Positions 40,693 to 49,943 of a DNA stretch of 64,000 bases are shown piece after piece. Source of the stretch: Mycobacterium sp. 3519A (GTDB lineage Bacteria; Actinomycetota; Actinomycetes; Mycobacteriales; Mycobacteriaceae). Positions within the stretch are counted from its first letter, which is position 1, and each line of letters begins with the position of its first letter. The translations under genes and the position numbers were made by a program. The notes under the pieces were generated by a model that had not been told where the DNA came from, did no database searches, and worked only from the letters and a program-made list of their open reading frames with translations. The stretch spans positions 1 to 64,000 of the forward strand of contig NZ_OESG01000012.1 of assembly GCF_900240945.1 (NCBI RefSeq). The letters are read 5' to 3'.

Positions 40693-41129
40693 CAAGTCCA
40701 GACCGTGGGGTCGGTCGGCGGGTAGTTCATGCAGATGTCGGTGCCGTGCGCGGCGACACCCTTGTTGTTGAAGAACAGCTTGGCCCAGTTGCCCCAACGC
40801 GTCGCCACCTGCTCGTAGTACACGTTGGTCGCGGTGTTCTCCGAATACTGCCGCCGGCCAGCGTAATCCAACGAGAAGAACCAGTAGATGCGGTCACGCG
40901 CGGCGTCCTGAACGTCGGCGGGCCGGTTCTTGTAGTCGGTCATGTACCGCTCGTAGTAGACCGGTTCGACGTCCCGCACGGCCGCCATGTACTGGTCGAC
41001 GGTGCACGTGGTCTTCAGGATGCGGTTGGGAATCGGGTAGTCGTCGCTGGCATCGGCCGAGGCCACCGCTGGCAGGGCCACCGCCGCCACGCTGACCGCA
41101 ACCGCCGCGACACTCGCTTTGCTGAACAT
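40689..41129 (-). CDS. Secreted DUF5078-family protein
   Basis: This 146-aa protein has a signal peptide (MFSKASVAAVAVSVAAVALP, cut after ASADA). The mature part contains TTCTVDQYMAAVRDVEPVYY and YWFFSLDYAGRRQYSENTA, recognisable as DUF5078, and a short C-terminal acidic/Trp tail with one Cys near DICMNY. AAGGAG precedes ATG 41129. It follows DUF732 and precedes the methyltransferase, in an operon with mmpL. Confidence 0.82.
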   Translation of the reverse strand: MFSKASVAAVAVSVAAVALPAVASADASDDYPIPNRILKTTCTVDQYMAAVRDVEPVYYERYMTDYKNRPADVQDAARDRIYWFFSLDYAGRRQYSENTATNVYYEQVATRWGNWAKLFFNNKGVAAHGTDICMNYPPTDPTVWTW

Positions 41130-41139
41130 GTCTGACTCC

Positions 41140-41478
41140 TTACTGGTGGGCGGCGGCGTCGAGCACCGGCAGCTTATCTGGGCAGTAGGTGCGAAGCGAC
41201 GCGCCGAGGAACTGCCATGCCTGTTCGGTGGTGCTGCCCTTGGGTAGTTGCAGGAAGACGAACTTCGCCGACTTGTCGGCGTCCGCATCCTGCCCGTTGT
41301 TCAGCCGCTTACACGTGATCTTGCCGATCCACGCGTTGTAATCCTTCTGGCCGTAGATGCCGTATGTGTGGAGTTCGTTCGCGAAGTCCGTGTCGGGGTC
41401 GGCGTGGGCCGGAGCAGCGAACACCAGGGCGGGCGCCACCGCCGCGGCGGCCAGCGTAGCGAGTCTCATTCCCTTCAT
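41140..41478 (-). CDS. Secreted DUF732-family protein
   Basis: This 112-aa protein has a signal peptide (LATLAAAAVAPALVFAAPAHA) and the DUF732 core FANELHTYGIYG, followed by Cys in KITCKRL and RTYCPDK, a likely disulfide. It begins 7 nt after the mmpL stop, so it is co-expressed. DUF732 proteins are common in mycobacterial secretomes; function unknown. Confidence 0.85.
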   Translation of the reverse strand: MKGMRLATLAAAAVAPALVFAAPAHADPDTDFANELHTYGIYGQKDYNAWIGKITCKRLNNGQDADADKSAKFVFLQLPKGSTTEQAWQFLGASLRTYCPDKLPVLDAAAHQ

Positions 41479-41485
41479 TACACAC

Positions 41486-44392
41486 CTATCTAATTGGACC
41501 CGTTGGGTTTTCGTCGTCGGCACCGCTGGCGCCGACGCGGACCGGGGATTCAGCCGAATGCCGCGCCGGCTTCGGCCATGGTGATGGTACGGGCCGCGTC
41601 CGGACATTCTGCGGCCACCAGAACCAGCGGCCCATCAGGGCCGCGATCGACGGCGTCATGAACGACCGGATCACCAGGGTGTCGAACAGCAGGCCCAGTC
41701 CGATCGTCGTACCCACCTGACCCACCACTATCAGGTCGCTGACCACCATCGACATCATGGTGAACGCGAACACCAGGCCCGCCGAGGTGACCACCGCGCC
41801 GGTGCCCGCCATCGACCTGATGATGCCCGTCTTGATGCCCGCGGGTATCTCTTCCTTGAATCGGGACACCAGCAACAGGTTGTAGTCGGAGCCCACCGCC
41901 AGCAGGATGATCACCGACATCGCCAGGATCATCCAGTGCAGCGGTATGCCCAGGATGTGTTCCCAGATCAGCACGGACAATCCGAAGGACGTACCCAAAG
42001 ACAACAGCACCGTGCCGACGATGACCGCCGAGGCGATCACCGCCCTGGTCAGCAACAGCATGATGATGAAAATCAGGCAGAGCGACGAAATCCCGGCGAT
42101 CAGCAGGTCCCAGTTCGAACCCTCCTGCATGTCCTTGTAAGTGGACGCCGTTCCCGCCAGGTAGATCTTCGAGCCCTCCATTGGCGTGCCCTTGATCGCC
42201 TCGAATGCCGCGTTCTTGATCTGCGGGATCAGCGCGATGCCCTCTGGAGTCGCGGGGTCACTCTCGTGAGAGATGATGAACCGCACGGCCTTTCCGTCGG
42301 GGGAGACGAACATCTTCATGCCCCGTTTGAAATCGGGGTTGTCGAAGACTTCCGGCGGCAGATAGAACGAGTCGTCGTTCTTGGATGCATCGAACGCCTG
42401 GCCCATCGCGCCCTGGTTCTCCTGCATCGCCTTCATCTGGTCCTGCTGGCTCTTCTGACTCTGATACATGGTCAGCGTGATGTGCTGCATGCTCTTCATC
42501 GTCTCGATCATCGACGGCATCAGAGCCACCATCTGGGGCATCAACGTGTCCAGCTTCTCCATGTCGGGAAGCAGGTTCTTGATGTCGTCGGTCATCGTGT
42601 CGATGCCGTCGAGGGTGTCGAAGATCGATCTGATCGACCAGCAGACCGGGATGTCGTAGCAGTGCGGTTCCCAGTAGAAGTAGTTGCGCAGCGGCCGGAA
42701 GAAATCGTCGAAATCGGCGATGTGGTCGCGCAATTCCTCGATGTCGACCGTCATGCCCTTCATCTTGGTGACCATGCTGTGCGTGGTGGCCGCCATCTGC
42801 ACAGTGATGTTCTGCATCCGTTCCATCGTGTCGATGGACGTCTGCATGTCGTTGGCCTGCTTCAGCATGTTGTCCATGACTTTTTGCATGTAGTCCTGAT
42901 TCATCTGCTGGCTGGTGCCCTGCATGCTGATCAGGAACGGGATCGAGGTGTGCTCGATCGGGGTGCCTTCCGGACGGGTGATGGACTGCACCCGTCCGAC
43001 GCCGGGGACGTGGAAGATGCTCTTGGCGATTCGGTCGATCACCAACATGTCCGCCGAGTTGCGCACGTCATGGTCGGTTTCAACCAGCAGCATCTCCGGA
43101 TTCATCCGGGCCTGCGGGAAATGCCGGTCCGCGGCCGCGTAGCCGAGGTTCGCCGGAATGTCCTTGGGCAGATAGTTGCGGTCGTTGTAGCTCGGCTTGT
43201 ACGACGGCAGGGCCAGCAACCCGATCAGCGCCAGCGCCACCGACGCGGCGAGAATCGGTCCCGGCCAACGCACCACCGCGGTGCCAACGCGTCGCCAGCC
43301 GCGGGTCTTCATCGCGCGCTTCGGGTCGAACAAACCGAACCGGCTGCACACCGTGAGCAGGGCGGGCGCCATGGTCAACGCGGCCGCCACCGCGACGAGC
43401 ATGCCGATGGCCAACGGGATGCCCAGCGTCTGGAAATACGGGAGTCGCGTGAAAGTCAGGCAGAACGTCGCGCCTGCGATGGTCAGGCCCGAGCCCAGGA
43501 TCACGTGCGCGGTGCCGTGATACATCGTGTAGAACGCGGTTTCGCGGTCCTCGCCGTTCTCCCGCGCTTCGTGATATCGGCCGACGAGGAAGATCGCGTA
43601 GTCGGTGCCCGCGGCGATGGCCAGCGTGGTGAGCAGGTTGACCGCGAACGTCGACAAGCCGATCAGTTCGTAGTAGCCAAGGGTGGCAACGATTCCCCTG
43701 GCCGCCGCCAACTCGATGAACATCATCACCAGGACCAGCAGGACGGTGACGATGGACCGGTAGACGAACAACAGCATCACGAAGATCACGGCGATCGTGA
43801 TCATGGTGATCAGCTGGATGCTCTTGTCGCCGGCGTGCTGCTGATCGGTCATCAGGGGTCCGGGCCCGGTGACATAGGCCTTGATCCCCGGCGGCGGCGG
43901 AGTGTCTGCCACGATCTTGCGAACGGATTCGACGGATTCGTTCGACAGGCTCTCGCCCTGGTTGCCTGCCAGGTAGACCTGGACGTAGGCGGCCTTACCG
44001 TCGGCGCTCTGTGCGCCGGAGGCGGTCAGCGGATCGCCCCAGAAATCCTGAATGTGTTCGACATGGGTTTTGTCGGTCTCGAGCTTGTCGATCAGGGTGT
44101 CGTAATACTTGTGGGCCGCATCGCCGAGCGGCTGGTCGCCCTCCAGCACGATCATCGCCGAGCTGTTGGAGTCGAATTCCTGGAAGGTCTTGCCGACCCG
44201 CTGCATCGCCTCCAATGAGGGTGCGTCGTTGGGCGCCAACGACACCGCGTGTGCCTCGCCGACCTTCTCCAATTGCGGGGCTACGACGTTGACGATGACC
44301 GTCAGTGCGATCCAGCCCAGGAGGACCGGCACGGCGAACAGCCGGATGAAGCGCGGGATGATCGGAGGCGCGCCGATATGCGTGTTACTCAT
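41486..44392 (-). CDS. mmpL: MmpL-family RND transporter (MmpL4/5-like)
   Basis: This 968-aa RND transporter has an N-terminal helix ([18 protein letters not shown]), two sets of transmembrane helices around two large periplasmic loops and a long coiled-coil-like Met/Gln-rich region between helices 7 and 8, as in MmpL4/5. Charged residues in [13 protein letters not shown] and [13 protein letters not shown] are the proton-relay Asp-Tyr pairs. It exports lipids or siderophores with its MmpS partner, which is 61 nt upstream. Cargo unknown. The C-terminal cytoplasmic tail is Pro/Arg-rich. Confidence 0.93.
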   Translation of the reverse strand: MSNTHIGAPPIIPRFIRLFAVPVLLGWIALTVIVNVVAPQLEKVGEAHAVSLAPNDAPSLEAMQRVGKTFQEFDSNSSAMIVLEGDQPLGDAAHKYYDTLIDKLETDKTHVEHIQDFWGDPLTASGAQSADGKAAYVQVYLAGNQGESLSNESVESVRKIVADTPPPPGIKAYVTGPGPLMTDQQHAGDKSIQLITMITIAVIFVMLLFVYRSIVTVLLVLVMMFIELAAARGIVATLGYYELIGLSTFAVNLLTTLAIAAGTDYAIFLVGRYHEARENGEDRETAFYTMYHGTAHVILGSGLTIAGATFCLTFTRLPYFQTLGIPLAIGMLVAVAAALTMAPALLTVCSRFGLFDPKRAMKTRGWRRVGTAVVRWPGPILAASVALALIGLLALPSYKPSYNDRNYLPKDIPANLGYAAADRHFPQARMNPEMLLVETDHDVRNSADMLVIDRIAKSIFHVPGVGRVQSITRPEGTPIEHTSIPFLISMQGTSQQMNQDYMQKVMDNMLKQANDMQTSIDTMERMQNITVQMAATTHSMVTKMKGMTVDIEELRDHIADFDDFFRPLRNYFYWEPHCYDIPVCWSIRSIFDTLDGIDTMTDDIKNLLPDMEKLDTLMPQMVALMPSMIETMKSMQHITLTMYQSQKSQQDQMKAMQENQGAMGQAFDASKNDDSFYLPPEVFDNPDFKRGMKMFVSPDGKAVRFIISHESDPATPEGIALIPQIKNAAFEAIKGTPMEGSKIYLAGTASTYKDMQEGSNWDLLIAGISSLCLIFIIMLLLTRAVIASAVIVGTVLLSLGTSFGLSVLIWEHILGIPLHWMILAMSVIILLAVGSDYNLLLVSRFKEEIPAGIKTGIIRSMAGTGAVVTSAGLVFAFTMMSMVVSDLIVVGQVGTTIGLGLLFDTLVIRSFMTPSIAALMGRWFWWPQNVRTRPVPSPWPKPARHSAESPVRVGASGADDENPTGPIR

Positions 44393-44453
44393 TCGGCGAC
44401 CTCGCAGGCTCGGTCACCGAATTCTGTGCCGATGATTCGCTCGCAAGCTTTGC

Positions 44454-44882
44454 TCATGCCGATTTCACCAAGCAGAACGTCTGGGCGTTCACGCCGTCAG
44501 TGGTCCTCTCGTCTTTGACCACGCCGTCGACGGTGATCCGGCAGGTGATGCTGTTGCCGTCACTCTGGGCGATGATGTTGGGGCTGGCCGCGGGCGCGGT
44601 GGTCGTCAGGGTCAGCTCCCACGGCAGCGGGGCATTCAGTGCCTTCTGCGGTTGGGCGTCCAGATCGAGGTAGTTGATCGTGGCGGTGCTGCCGTTGCCG
44701 AAGATCTCGTATTTGACGACCTTGGGGTTGAACGGCTCGGGGTCGTTGACGAGGCCTGCGCCCGGCTTGGTGAGCACGGTGTGCCCGAAGAAGCCGCGGA
44801 ACCGGTCCACGACGAACACCGCGATGACCACCACCAGCAGGATGACCAGCACGACCCAACTGCGCTTGGCGAAACGCAACAT
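44454..44882 (-). CDS. mmpS: MmpS accessory protein
   Basis: This 142-aa protein has an N-terminal membrane anchor (SWVVLVILLVVVIAVFVVD) and an extracytoplasmic beta domain of the MmpS type (VVKYEIFGNGSTATINYLD), closing with TITCRITVDGVVKDE and a second Cys in QTFCLV. It partners MmpL in export. Gene order MmpS then MmpL is as in M. tuberculosis mmpS5-mmpL5 and mmpS4-mmpL4. Confidence 0.92.
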   Translation of the reverse strand: MLRFAKRSWVVLVILLVVVIAVFVVDRFRGFFGHTVLTKPGAGLVNDPEPFNPKVVKYEIFGNGSTATINYLDLDAQPQKALNAPLPWELTLTTTAPAASPNIIAQSDGNSITCRITVDGVVKDERTTDGVNAQTFCLVKSA

Positions 44883-44952
44883 CAGACGATTCGCTCCCGA
44901 CCCTCGCTACTCATTTATGCCCTCTTCTAATGCCTGTTCACGGCGCTGCGGC

Positions 44953-45005
44953 TATAACTTAGCCGGTATAACTTCTCATCGCGAAACAATTACCTCAAGT
45001 AATTG
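44953..45005. promoter_or_regulatory. mmpS promoter region with repeats
   Basis: TATAACTT occurs twice (44953-44960 and 44967-44974). CAATTAC (44987-44993) pairs with GTAATTG (44999-45005), the latter overlapping the end of the tetR gene. Either could be a binding site for the adjacent TetR regulator, or the second could be its terminator. Confidence 0.45.
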
Positions 45006-45660
45006 TGCTGCTGGTCACCTCCTGGCCACTTGACGGCGCTGGGTCACTCGACTGCGCCGGCGGCTGATCCCAAACCGGCATTTCGAAACGCTCCAGACAG
45101 CGCTCGATGAAGGCGGTGGCCTCCTCGTGGCCGTGCGTGATGCCGAGTCCCTGCTCATGCATCACCATCCGGGCCAGGCCACCCATGATCATCGACATGA
45201 CCACCGGCGGGAACTGCTCGAGGTCCACGCCGCGGGCCTTCAACGCCAGCGTCACCACGCCTTCTTCCAGGTCACGGAAGCGCATGGCGTAGGCCGAGAT
45301 CTCGCTGCGGATGGCCTTACGATGATTGGCCATCGCGAGGAACTCGGTGAAGAGTTGAGCGTCGGTCGCGCTGTTGAGCAGCCACAACGCGTGCAGTGGC
45401 TGCGCATCGGCGATCGCCTCGCGTTGACGCTGCAGATTGTGCTCGGCCTTGTCGCGCAGCACGGCGACGAACAGGTCGTCCATGCTGGGGAAGTAGTAGT
45501 GCACCAACGCGGGCTTGACCCCGGCCTTGGCGGCGACCCGCCGCGACGTCGCCGCCGCATAGCCCTCGTCGAGCATGATTTGGGCGGTCGCCTCGATCAG
45601 GGCCTCCCGTGTCGCCTCACGCCCGACGCGTGGCTGCTCGTCAGCGGGCTTGCTCGACAT
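44995..45660 (-). CDS. TetR-family regulator of the mmpS-mmpL operon
   Basis: This 221-aa protein has a helix-turn-helix (RREALIEAT then SRRVAAKAGVKPALVHYYF) and a C-terminal ligand domain with MRFRDLEEGVVTLALKARGVD, and a short Ser/Pro-rich end. It lies upstream of mmpS on the same strand with a 112-nt gap, similar in layout to other TetR-mmpS-mmpL loci, so likely controls the pump. It might also control the divergent catabolic cluster. Confidence 0.88.
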   Translation of the reverse strand: MSSKPADEQPRVGREATREALIEATAQIMLDEGYAAATSRRVAAKAGVKPALVHYYFPSMDDLFVAVLRDKAEHNLQRQREAIADAQPLHALWLLNSATDAQLFTEFLAMANHRKAIRSEISAYAMRFRDLEEGVVTLALKARGVDLEQFPPVVMSMIMGGLARMVMHEQGLGITHGHEEATAFIERCLERFEMPVWDQPPAQSSDPAPSSGQEVTSSTIT

Positions 45661-45705
45661 GAAGGCAGACTAACGGTTGGGCGACCGCCCAACAACTGCT
45701 ACGTG

Positions 45706-45954
45706 CTAGCCCTGTGGCGGCGGCAGAAGTGCGTCGAGCTGACCCAGGGCGTCGCCGAGTGCATCCGCGCGATCCACGCTCTCGGCGAGCCTGCGCCCGA
45801 CGGCACAGCCGAGCACGAACGTCGAAAGCGGCGTCATCTTGCGCTCGACCCGGTGCGCGACATCGCCTGCCGCACCGAGCAGTTTCGTCATCTCGTCGGA
45901 CGTGAGGGGCTCCTCGCCGAGAGCGCGCGCGAGTTCGTCGATCCAGTTGTCCAT
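45706..45954 (-). CDS. DUF6457-family small protein
   Basis: This 82-aa helical protein (MDNWIDELARALG) matches DUF6457, a short domain often next to molybdenum cofactor genes (MobA) in actinobacteria. No MobA is seen here. It shares an intergenic region with the ring-hydroxylase gene in a divergent layout. Whether it is tied to the tetR or to the catabolic cluster is unclear. Confidence 0.75.
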   Translation of the reverse strand: MDNWIDELARALGEEPLTSDEMTKLLGAAGDVAHRVERKMTPLSTFVLGCAVGRRLAESVDRADALGDALGQLDALLPPPQG

Positions 45955-45987
45955 GGGTTCAGTATCGGTGCCGCATCGGTGCAGAAC

Positions 45988-46004
45988 TTGCTATTTTTGC
46001 AAAG
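45988..46004. promoter_or_regulatory. Shared cluster motif upstream of ring-hydroxylase
   Basis: TTGC-TATTTTT-GCAA (arms 45988-45991 and 45999-46002) is followed by AG. The TTTTTGCAAAG part resembles TTTTAGCAAAG at 57499-57509. Both lie in divergent gaps of the catabolic cluster. Possible common regulator site. Confidence 0.4.
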
Positions 46005-46027
46005 ATACGAGCTCGCGCCAAAGGGTG

Positions 46028-47380
46028 ATGTCGTTGACCGAAGTGGACTGGACACCGTTTCGGATTCCGTGGGCGGTGCAGGCGGTGGATCGAATCCCCA
46101 AACAGCGCTACTACGACTCCGAGTTCTATGCGCGCGAAGCGGAGTTGTTCTGGCCGCGGGTGTGGCAGATGGCATGCCGACTCGAGGAGATACCGTCGCG
46201 GGGAGATTTTGTGGAGTACGAAATCCTCGACCAGTCTGTCATCGTGGTGCGAGTCGACGATGACGACGTCCGCGCCTTCTACAACTCGTGCCGTCATCGC
46301 GGTATGAAGATCGTCGAAGGCTGCGGGTCGCGCCGCAACTTCGTCTGCCCGTTTCACGGGTGGTGCTGGAGCCTCGACGGCGCCAACACCTTCGTGCTGC
46401 GGCCCGAGATATTCGACGAAAGCAACCTGGCGGCAACCGATCTCGCGTTGGTCTCGGTTCGGTGCGAGCTGTGGGGTGGCTGCGCGTGGATCAACCTCGA
46501 CGAGGATGCGCCGCCGTTGCGGGAGTGCATCGAGCCGTTCGCGTCCCGCCACGACGAGTGGAAAGTCGGCGCGTTGCGCACCGAATGGTGGAAATCGTGC
46601 CTGCTACCCGTCAATTGGAAGCTGGCAACGGCAGCCTTCATGGAGGGCTATCACGTCCCACAGACCCACCCGCAGTTGCTGCCGTCGTCGCATCGCCCCG
46701 ACGACGCACCGGTGCACCCGCTCATCGAGACCAGTTTGCACTTCATGCGCACGCTGGGTTCCGGCATGGGCGGCATGACCCACGAGAACGACGTGCGGAT
46801 CGCCGAAGGGCTGCAGAACATGTCGCTGCCCGACGACCCCGCAGCGGCGATGGCGGCCTGGCGCGGCGCGGTCAACGACGCGGTCACGGCGTGGCACCGG
46901 GCCCGCGGATGTGACTTTCCGGACCTCAATGACCTGGATCGTCGCGGAGTGATCGACCCGATCGGGTTCTGCTTCCCGCACTACTTCATCCTGCCGCAGT
47001 ACAGCAGCGCCTCGTCGTATCGCATCCGGCCGCTGGGACCGGAACAGACACTCTTCGAGATCTGGTCGCTCACCCGTTATCCGAACGACCGCTCGCCGGG
47101 TAAGCCGACACCGCCGCAACCGCTGGCGCCCGATGACCCCAGCTGGCCGACCATCCCGGCCCAAGACTTCTCCAATTTGCCGCGCCAACAAAAAGGCCTG
47201 CACGCCAGGGGATTTGACTTCATGCGCCTGTCGACTCAGGTCGAAGGGCTGATCTCGAACTTCGAGCGGGTGATCGATGCCTTCCTCGCCGGAGTGCCTT
47301 ACGACCAACTTGTCGGCGCAATCCAGAAGACGAACACGACCATCGACGTGCCCATCGCCGACCTCGGGCTGCGCGCATGA
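46028..47380 (+). CDS. Rieske non-heme iron ring-hydroxylating oxygenase, alpha subunit
   Basis: This 450-aa protein has the Rieske [2Fe-2S] motif C88-x-H90-x16-C107-x2-H110 and the mononuclear iron site with H209 and H214 in EGYHVPQTH. The residue bridging the Rieske and iron centres is Glu206, where ring-hydroxylating dioxygenases usually have Asp; Glu is known in carnitine monooxygenase. No beta subunit follows, and electron transfer may come from the ferredoxin gene at 61117. ATG 46028 is chosen; earlier starts add unrelated sequence. Its stop overlaps the following gene (ATGA). Substrate unknown. Confidence 0.9.
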   Translation: MSLTEVDWTPFRIPWAVQAVDRIPKQRYYDSEFYAREAELFWPRVWQMACRLEEIPSRGDFVEYEILDQSVIVVRVDDDDVRAFYNSCRHRGMKIVEGCGSRRNFVCPFHGWCWSLDGANTFVLRPEIFDESNLAATDLALVSVRCELWGGCAWINLDEDAPPLRECIEPFASRHDEWKVGALRTEWWKSCLLPVNWKLATAAFMEGYHVPQTHPQLLPSSHRPDDAPVHPLIETSLHFMRTLGSGMGGMTHENDVRIAEGLQNMSLPDDPAAAMAAWRGAVNDAVTAWHRARGCDFPDLNDLDRRGVIDPIGFCFPHYFILPQYSSASSYRIRPLGPEQTLFEIWSLTRYPNDRSPGKPTPPQPLAPDDPSWPTIPAQDFSNLPRQQKGLHARGFDFMRLSTQVEGLISNFERVIDAFLAGVPYDQLVGAIQKTNTTIDVPIADLGLRA

Positions 47381-49041
47381 TGACTTGGGACAAGTCCGTC
47401 GACCTTCTCATCGCGGGCAGCGGCGGCGGCGGAATGGTCGCTGCGCTGGCTGCTCTGGATTCGGGGATCGAACCGCTCGTCGTCGAGAAGCAGGACCTCA
47501 TCGGCGGGGCCACCGGAATGTCGGGCGGCATGGTGTGGCTGCCGAACAACCCGTTGATGGTCGCCGACGGGATTCCCGATTCGCATGAAGACGGGATGGC
47601 GTACTTCGACTCCGTCGTCGGCGACATCGGGGAGGCATCGTCGATCGCGCGCCGCGAGATGTTCCTGACCGCGGGTCACCAGATGATCGAGTTCCTGCTC
47701 GGCAGGGGCATTCGGCTCGTGCGGTGCCCCGGTTACACCGACTACTACCCGAATCACAAGGGCGGCAACACAGCCGGCCGTTCGGTAGAGGGCATTGCAT
47801 ACGATGCGGCAGCGTTGGGAGCATGGAGTGACAAGGTCCAGACGATGGACAAGAACTGGAACCGTGGATTCGTGGTGAAGACCAGCGAATTGCGCTCGGT
47901 GCAGTACTTCAACCGGTCTCCGCGCGCGTTCGGCATCGCGATGAGGGTCTTCCTGCGGACCTGGGCCGCGAGGCTGCGTCGGCGCACGATGCTCACCAAC
48001 GGTGCGTCGATCATCGGTCAGATCCTCGAGGCGCTGATCTCCGAAAGTGGCGAACCGCCGGTGTGGACGAACACCGCGATGGACGATCTGATCGTCGAGG
48101 ACGGTCGCGTCGTCGGCGCCAGCGTCACTCGGGACGGCACGCCTTTGCACATCGAAGCGCGGCGGGGCGTCCTGCTCGCGGCGGGCGGGTTCAGCCGCAA
48201 CGCCGACATGCGCCGCCAGTACAGCGGTGATCAGCCCAACGAAGCGAAGTGGTCGCTGTCCAACGCTGGCGACACCGGTGAAGTGCTGCAGACGGCGATG
48301 CGGTTGGGCGCCAAGACCGACCTGCTGGACGAGGCGTGGTGGCTGCCTTCGGTTTTCGTCGCAGACCCCCGCGCCCGCGCACTCGGGCAGGGCAGGCAGC
48401 GGCCGGGCGCCATCTACGTCGACGGCACCGGCAGGCGGTTCTGCAACGAGGCGAACTCCTACGTGGAGGTCGGCAAGGCGATGTACGCCGCCAAGGCCGT
48501 CCCGTGCTGGCAGATCTGCGACGAAGGGTTTGTGCGACGGTATGTCTCAGGCGCCAATCCACTGCAGACGCGTCGGCTGCCCGAAGAGGTGATCGAGTCC
48601 GGCGCCGTCGTGCGGGGGGACACGCTGGCAGAACTCGCACCCCAGATCGGCGTCCCCGCTGAGGCTTTGGAGCAGACGATCGACCGCTTCAACGAATTCG
48701 CGGCCAAGGGCCTGGATCCCGACTTCGGTCGCGGGCAGTCGGCATACAACATCTGCCTTGGCGATCCGGGGTACAAGCCGAACGCCGCGCTCGGGCCCAT
48801 CGATCGTCCGCCGTACTACGCCGCCAGGGTGTTCCCGGCCGACGTCGGCACATGCGGGGGAGTGATCACGAATGAGCACGCGCAGGTGCTCGACCGCGAC
48901 GATCGGGTGATCGACGGGCTGTATGCGACCGGGAACATCACCGCCACCGTGATGGGCAGGCACTATCTGGGCGCGGGCGGCAGCATCGCCAACACCATGG
49001 TGTTCGGTTATGTGGCCGCCCGCCACGCCGCGGGGGGCTGA
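47377..49041 (+). CDS. KstD-like FAD-dependent dehydrogenase
   Basis: This 554-aa flavoprotein has the FAD motif AGSGGGG (about residues 13-19), followed by VVEKQDLIGGATGMSGGMVW, and the C-terminal domain ATGNITATVMGRHYLGAGGS. This layout matches 3-ketosteroid-delta1-dehydrogenase (KstD) and fumarate-reductase-like flavoproteins. It is coupled to the Rieske gene (4-nt overlap). A steroid or cyclic-ketone desaturation role is plausible but unproven, since no other steroid-catabolism genes (hsaA-D, kshB) are visible. Confidence 0.88.
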   Translation: MMTWDKSVDLLIAGSGGGGMVAALAALDSGIEPLVVEKQDLIGGATGMSGGMVWLPNNPLMVADGIPDSHEDGMAYFDSVVGDIGEASSIARREMFLTAGHQMIEFLLGRGIRLVRCPGYTDYYPNHKGGNTAGRSVEGIAYDAAALGAWSDKVQTMDKNWNRGFVVKTSELRSVQYFNRSPRAFGIAMRVFLRTWAARLRRRTMLTNGASIIGQILEALISESGEPPVWTNTAMDDLIVEDGRVVGASVTRDGTPLHIEARRGVLLAAGGFSRNADMRRQYSGDQPNEAKWSLSNAGDTGEVLQTAMRLGAKTDLLDEAWWLPSVFVADPRARALGQGRQRPGAIYVDGTGRRFCNEANSYVEVGKAMYAAKAVPCWQICDEGFVRRYVSGANPLQTRRLPEEVIESGAVVRGDTLAELAPQIGVPAEALEQTIDRFNEFAAKGLDPDFGRGQSAYNICLGDPGYKPNAALGPIDRPPYYAARVFPADVGTCGGVITNEHAQVLDRDDRVIDGLYATGNITATVMGRHYLGAGGSIANTMVFGYVAARHAAGG

Positions 49042-49071
49042 CTTTTCCTGCGCGAGCAGACGCAAAGTGTC

Positions 49072-49935
49072 CTATTTTCGCGGCGTGTCGGGACCTTTTC
49101 CGTCTGCTCGCGTGGAGAAATCCCGTGGTGTCAAGCCTGACTCGATGAGTTCGGCGCGGCGGGCCTGCACATCGGAGGCCGCGCCGACCATGTTGGTCAG
49201 GATGTGGCTGACTTGCAGGTGCACCCGCATGCCCATCAACTCCCACGCCCGCTTCACGTTGTTCTTGACCGCCATCAGCGTGGTCAACGGGATCTGGCCG
49301 ATCTTGCGCGCCATCTCCTCGACGGTGTCTTCGAGCGCGTCGCGCGGCACCACCTTGTTGAGCAGTCCCCAGTCGAGCGCTTCCTGCGCGGAAAGCGTTG
49401 GCGCCAAGAGCAACCAGTCCATGGTGCGATGCCAGTTCATCATCAGCCACGGCTCGATCATCGTGTGTCCGCCGGGTTCGCCGAGGCTCTGCGCGAGCGG
49501 CATCTGAAAGTACGCATCCTCCGATGCGACGCAGAAGTCGGTCAGCAGACCCAGGTAGATGCCGCCGCCCATGCAGTAGCCGTGGATCTGCGAAATGGTC
49601 GGCTTCGGAAACTCCCACAGATAAAGCGTCGGCCACAGGAACAAGTCGGCGGTGCCCTTGTACAGATCTTCGAAGGTGTCGCCGAAGTTCGGATACGGGT
49701 TCTCTTCGGGGCCCCAGCGCGCGACATGCCCGCCGCAGAAGCCGTTGCCGTTGGCCTTCAGTATCACGACTTTGATGTCGCAGTCATGGTCGGCCTCGTG
49801 TAGGCAGGCGTCGACCTCCTGCACCAGTTGCGCGTCTTTGGTGTTGGCCTTCTCGGGGCGGTTCAGGATGATCCGCGCGATCGGTGGCTCGCGCTCGTAG
49901 ATCACCGATTCCAGGGTGCGTCGCTCGATAGTCAC
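49072..49935 (-). CDS. Crotonase (enoyl-CoA hydratase-like) 1
   Basis: This 287-aa crotonase-fold protein resembles enoyl-CoA hydratase/isomerase but is atypical: the catalytic-Glu position after EDAYFQMP is Leu (PLAQ, not PE), and the second Glu position is Trp. The oxyanion segment is GFCGGHVA, not the usual C-A-G-A-D. It shares the unusual blocks LWEFxKPT, HGYCxGGG, IEPW and MGMRVH with the second crotonase in the cluster. So the two are close paralogues with unknown chemistry. It is on the minus strand with CaiB 8 nt away. Confidence 0.85.
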   Translation of the reverse strand: MTIERRTLESVIYEREPPIARIILNRPEKANTKDAQLVQEVDACLHEADHDCDIKVVILKANGNGFCGGHVARWGPEENPYPNFGDTFEDLYKGTADLFLWPTLYLWEFPKPTISQIHGYCMGGGIYLGLLTDFCVASEDAYFQMPLAQSLGEPGGHTMIEPWLMMNWHRTMDWLLLAPTLSAQEALDWGLLNKVVPRDALEDTVEEMARKIGQIPLTTLMAVKNNVKRAWELMGMRVHLQVSHILTNMVGAASDVQARRAELIESGLTPRDFSTRADGKGPDTPRK

Positions 49936-49943
49936 AGGCCCTC

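Noticed and set aside
41936..44218. Very long plus-strand open frame opposite mmpL.
   Set aside because: Composition is His/Arg/Asp-rich without domains, as expected for the reverse complement of Met/Gln/Ala-rich MmpL coding sequence.
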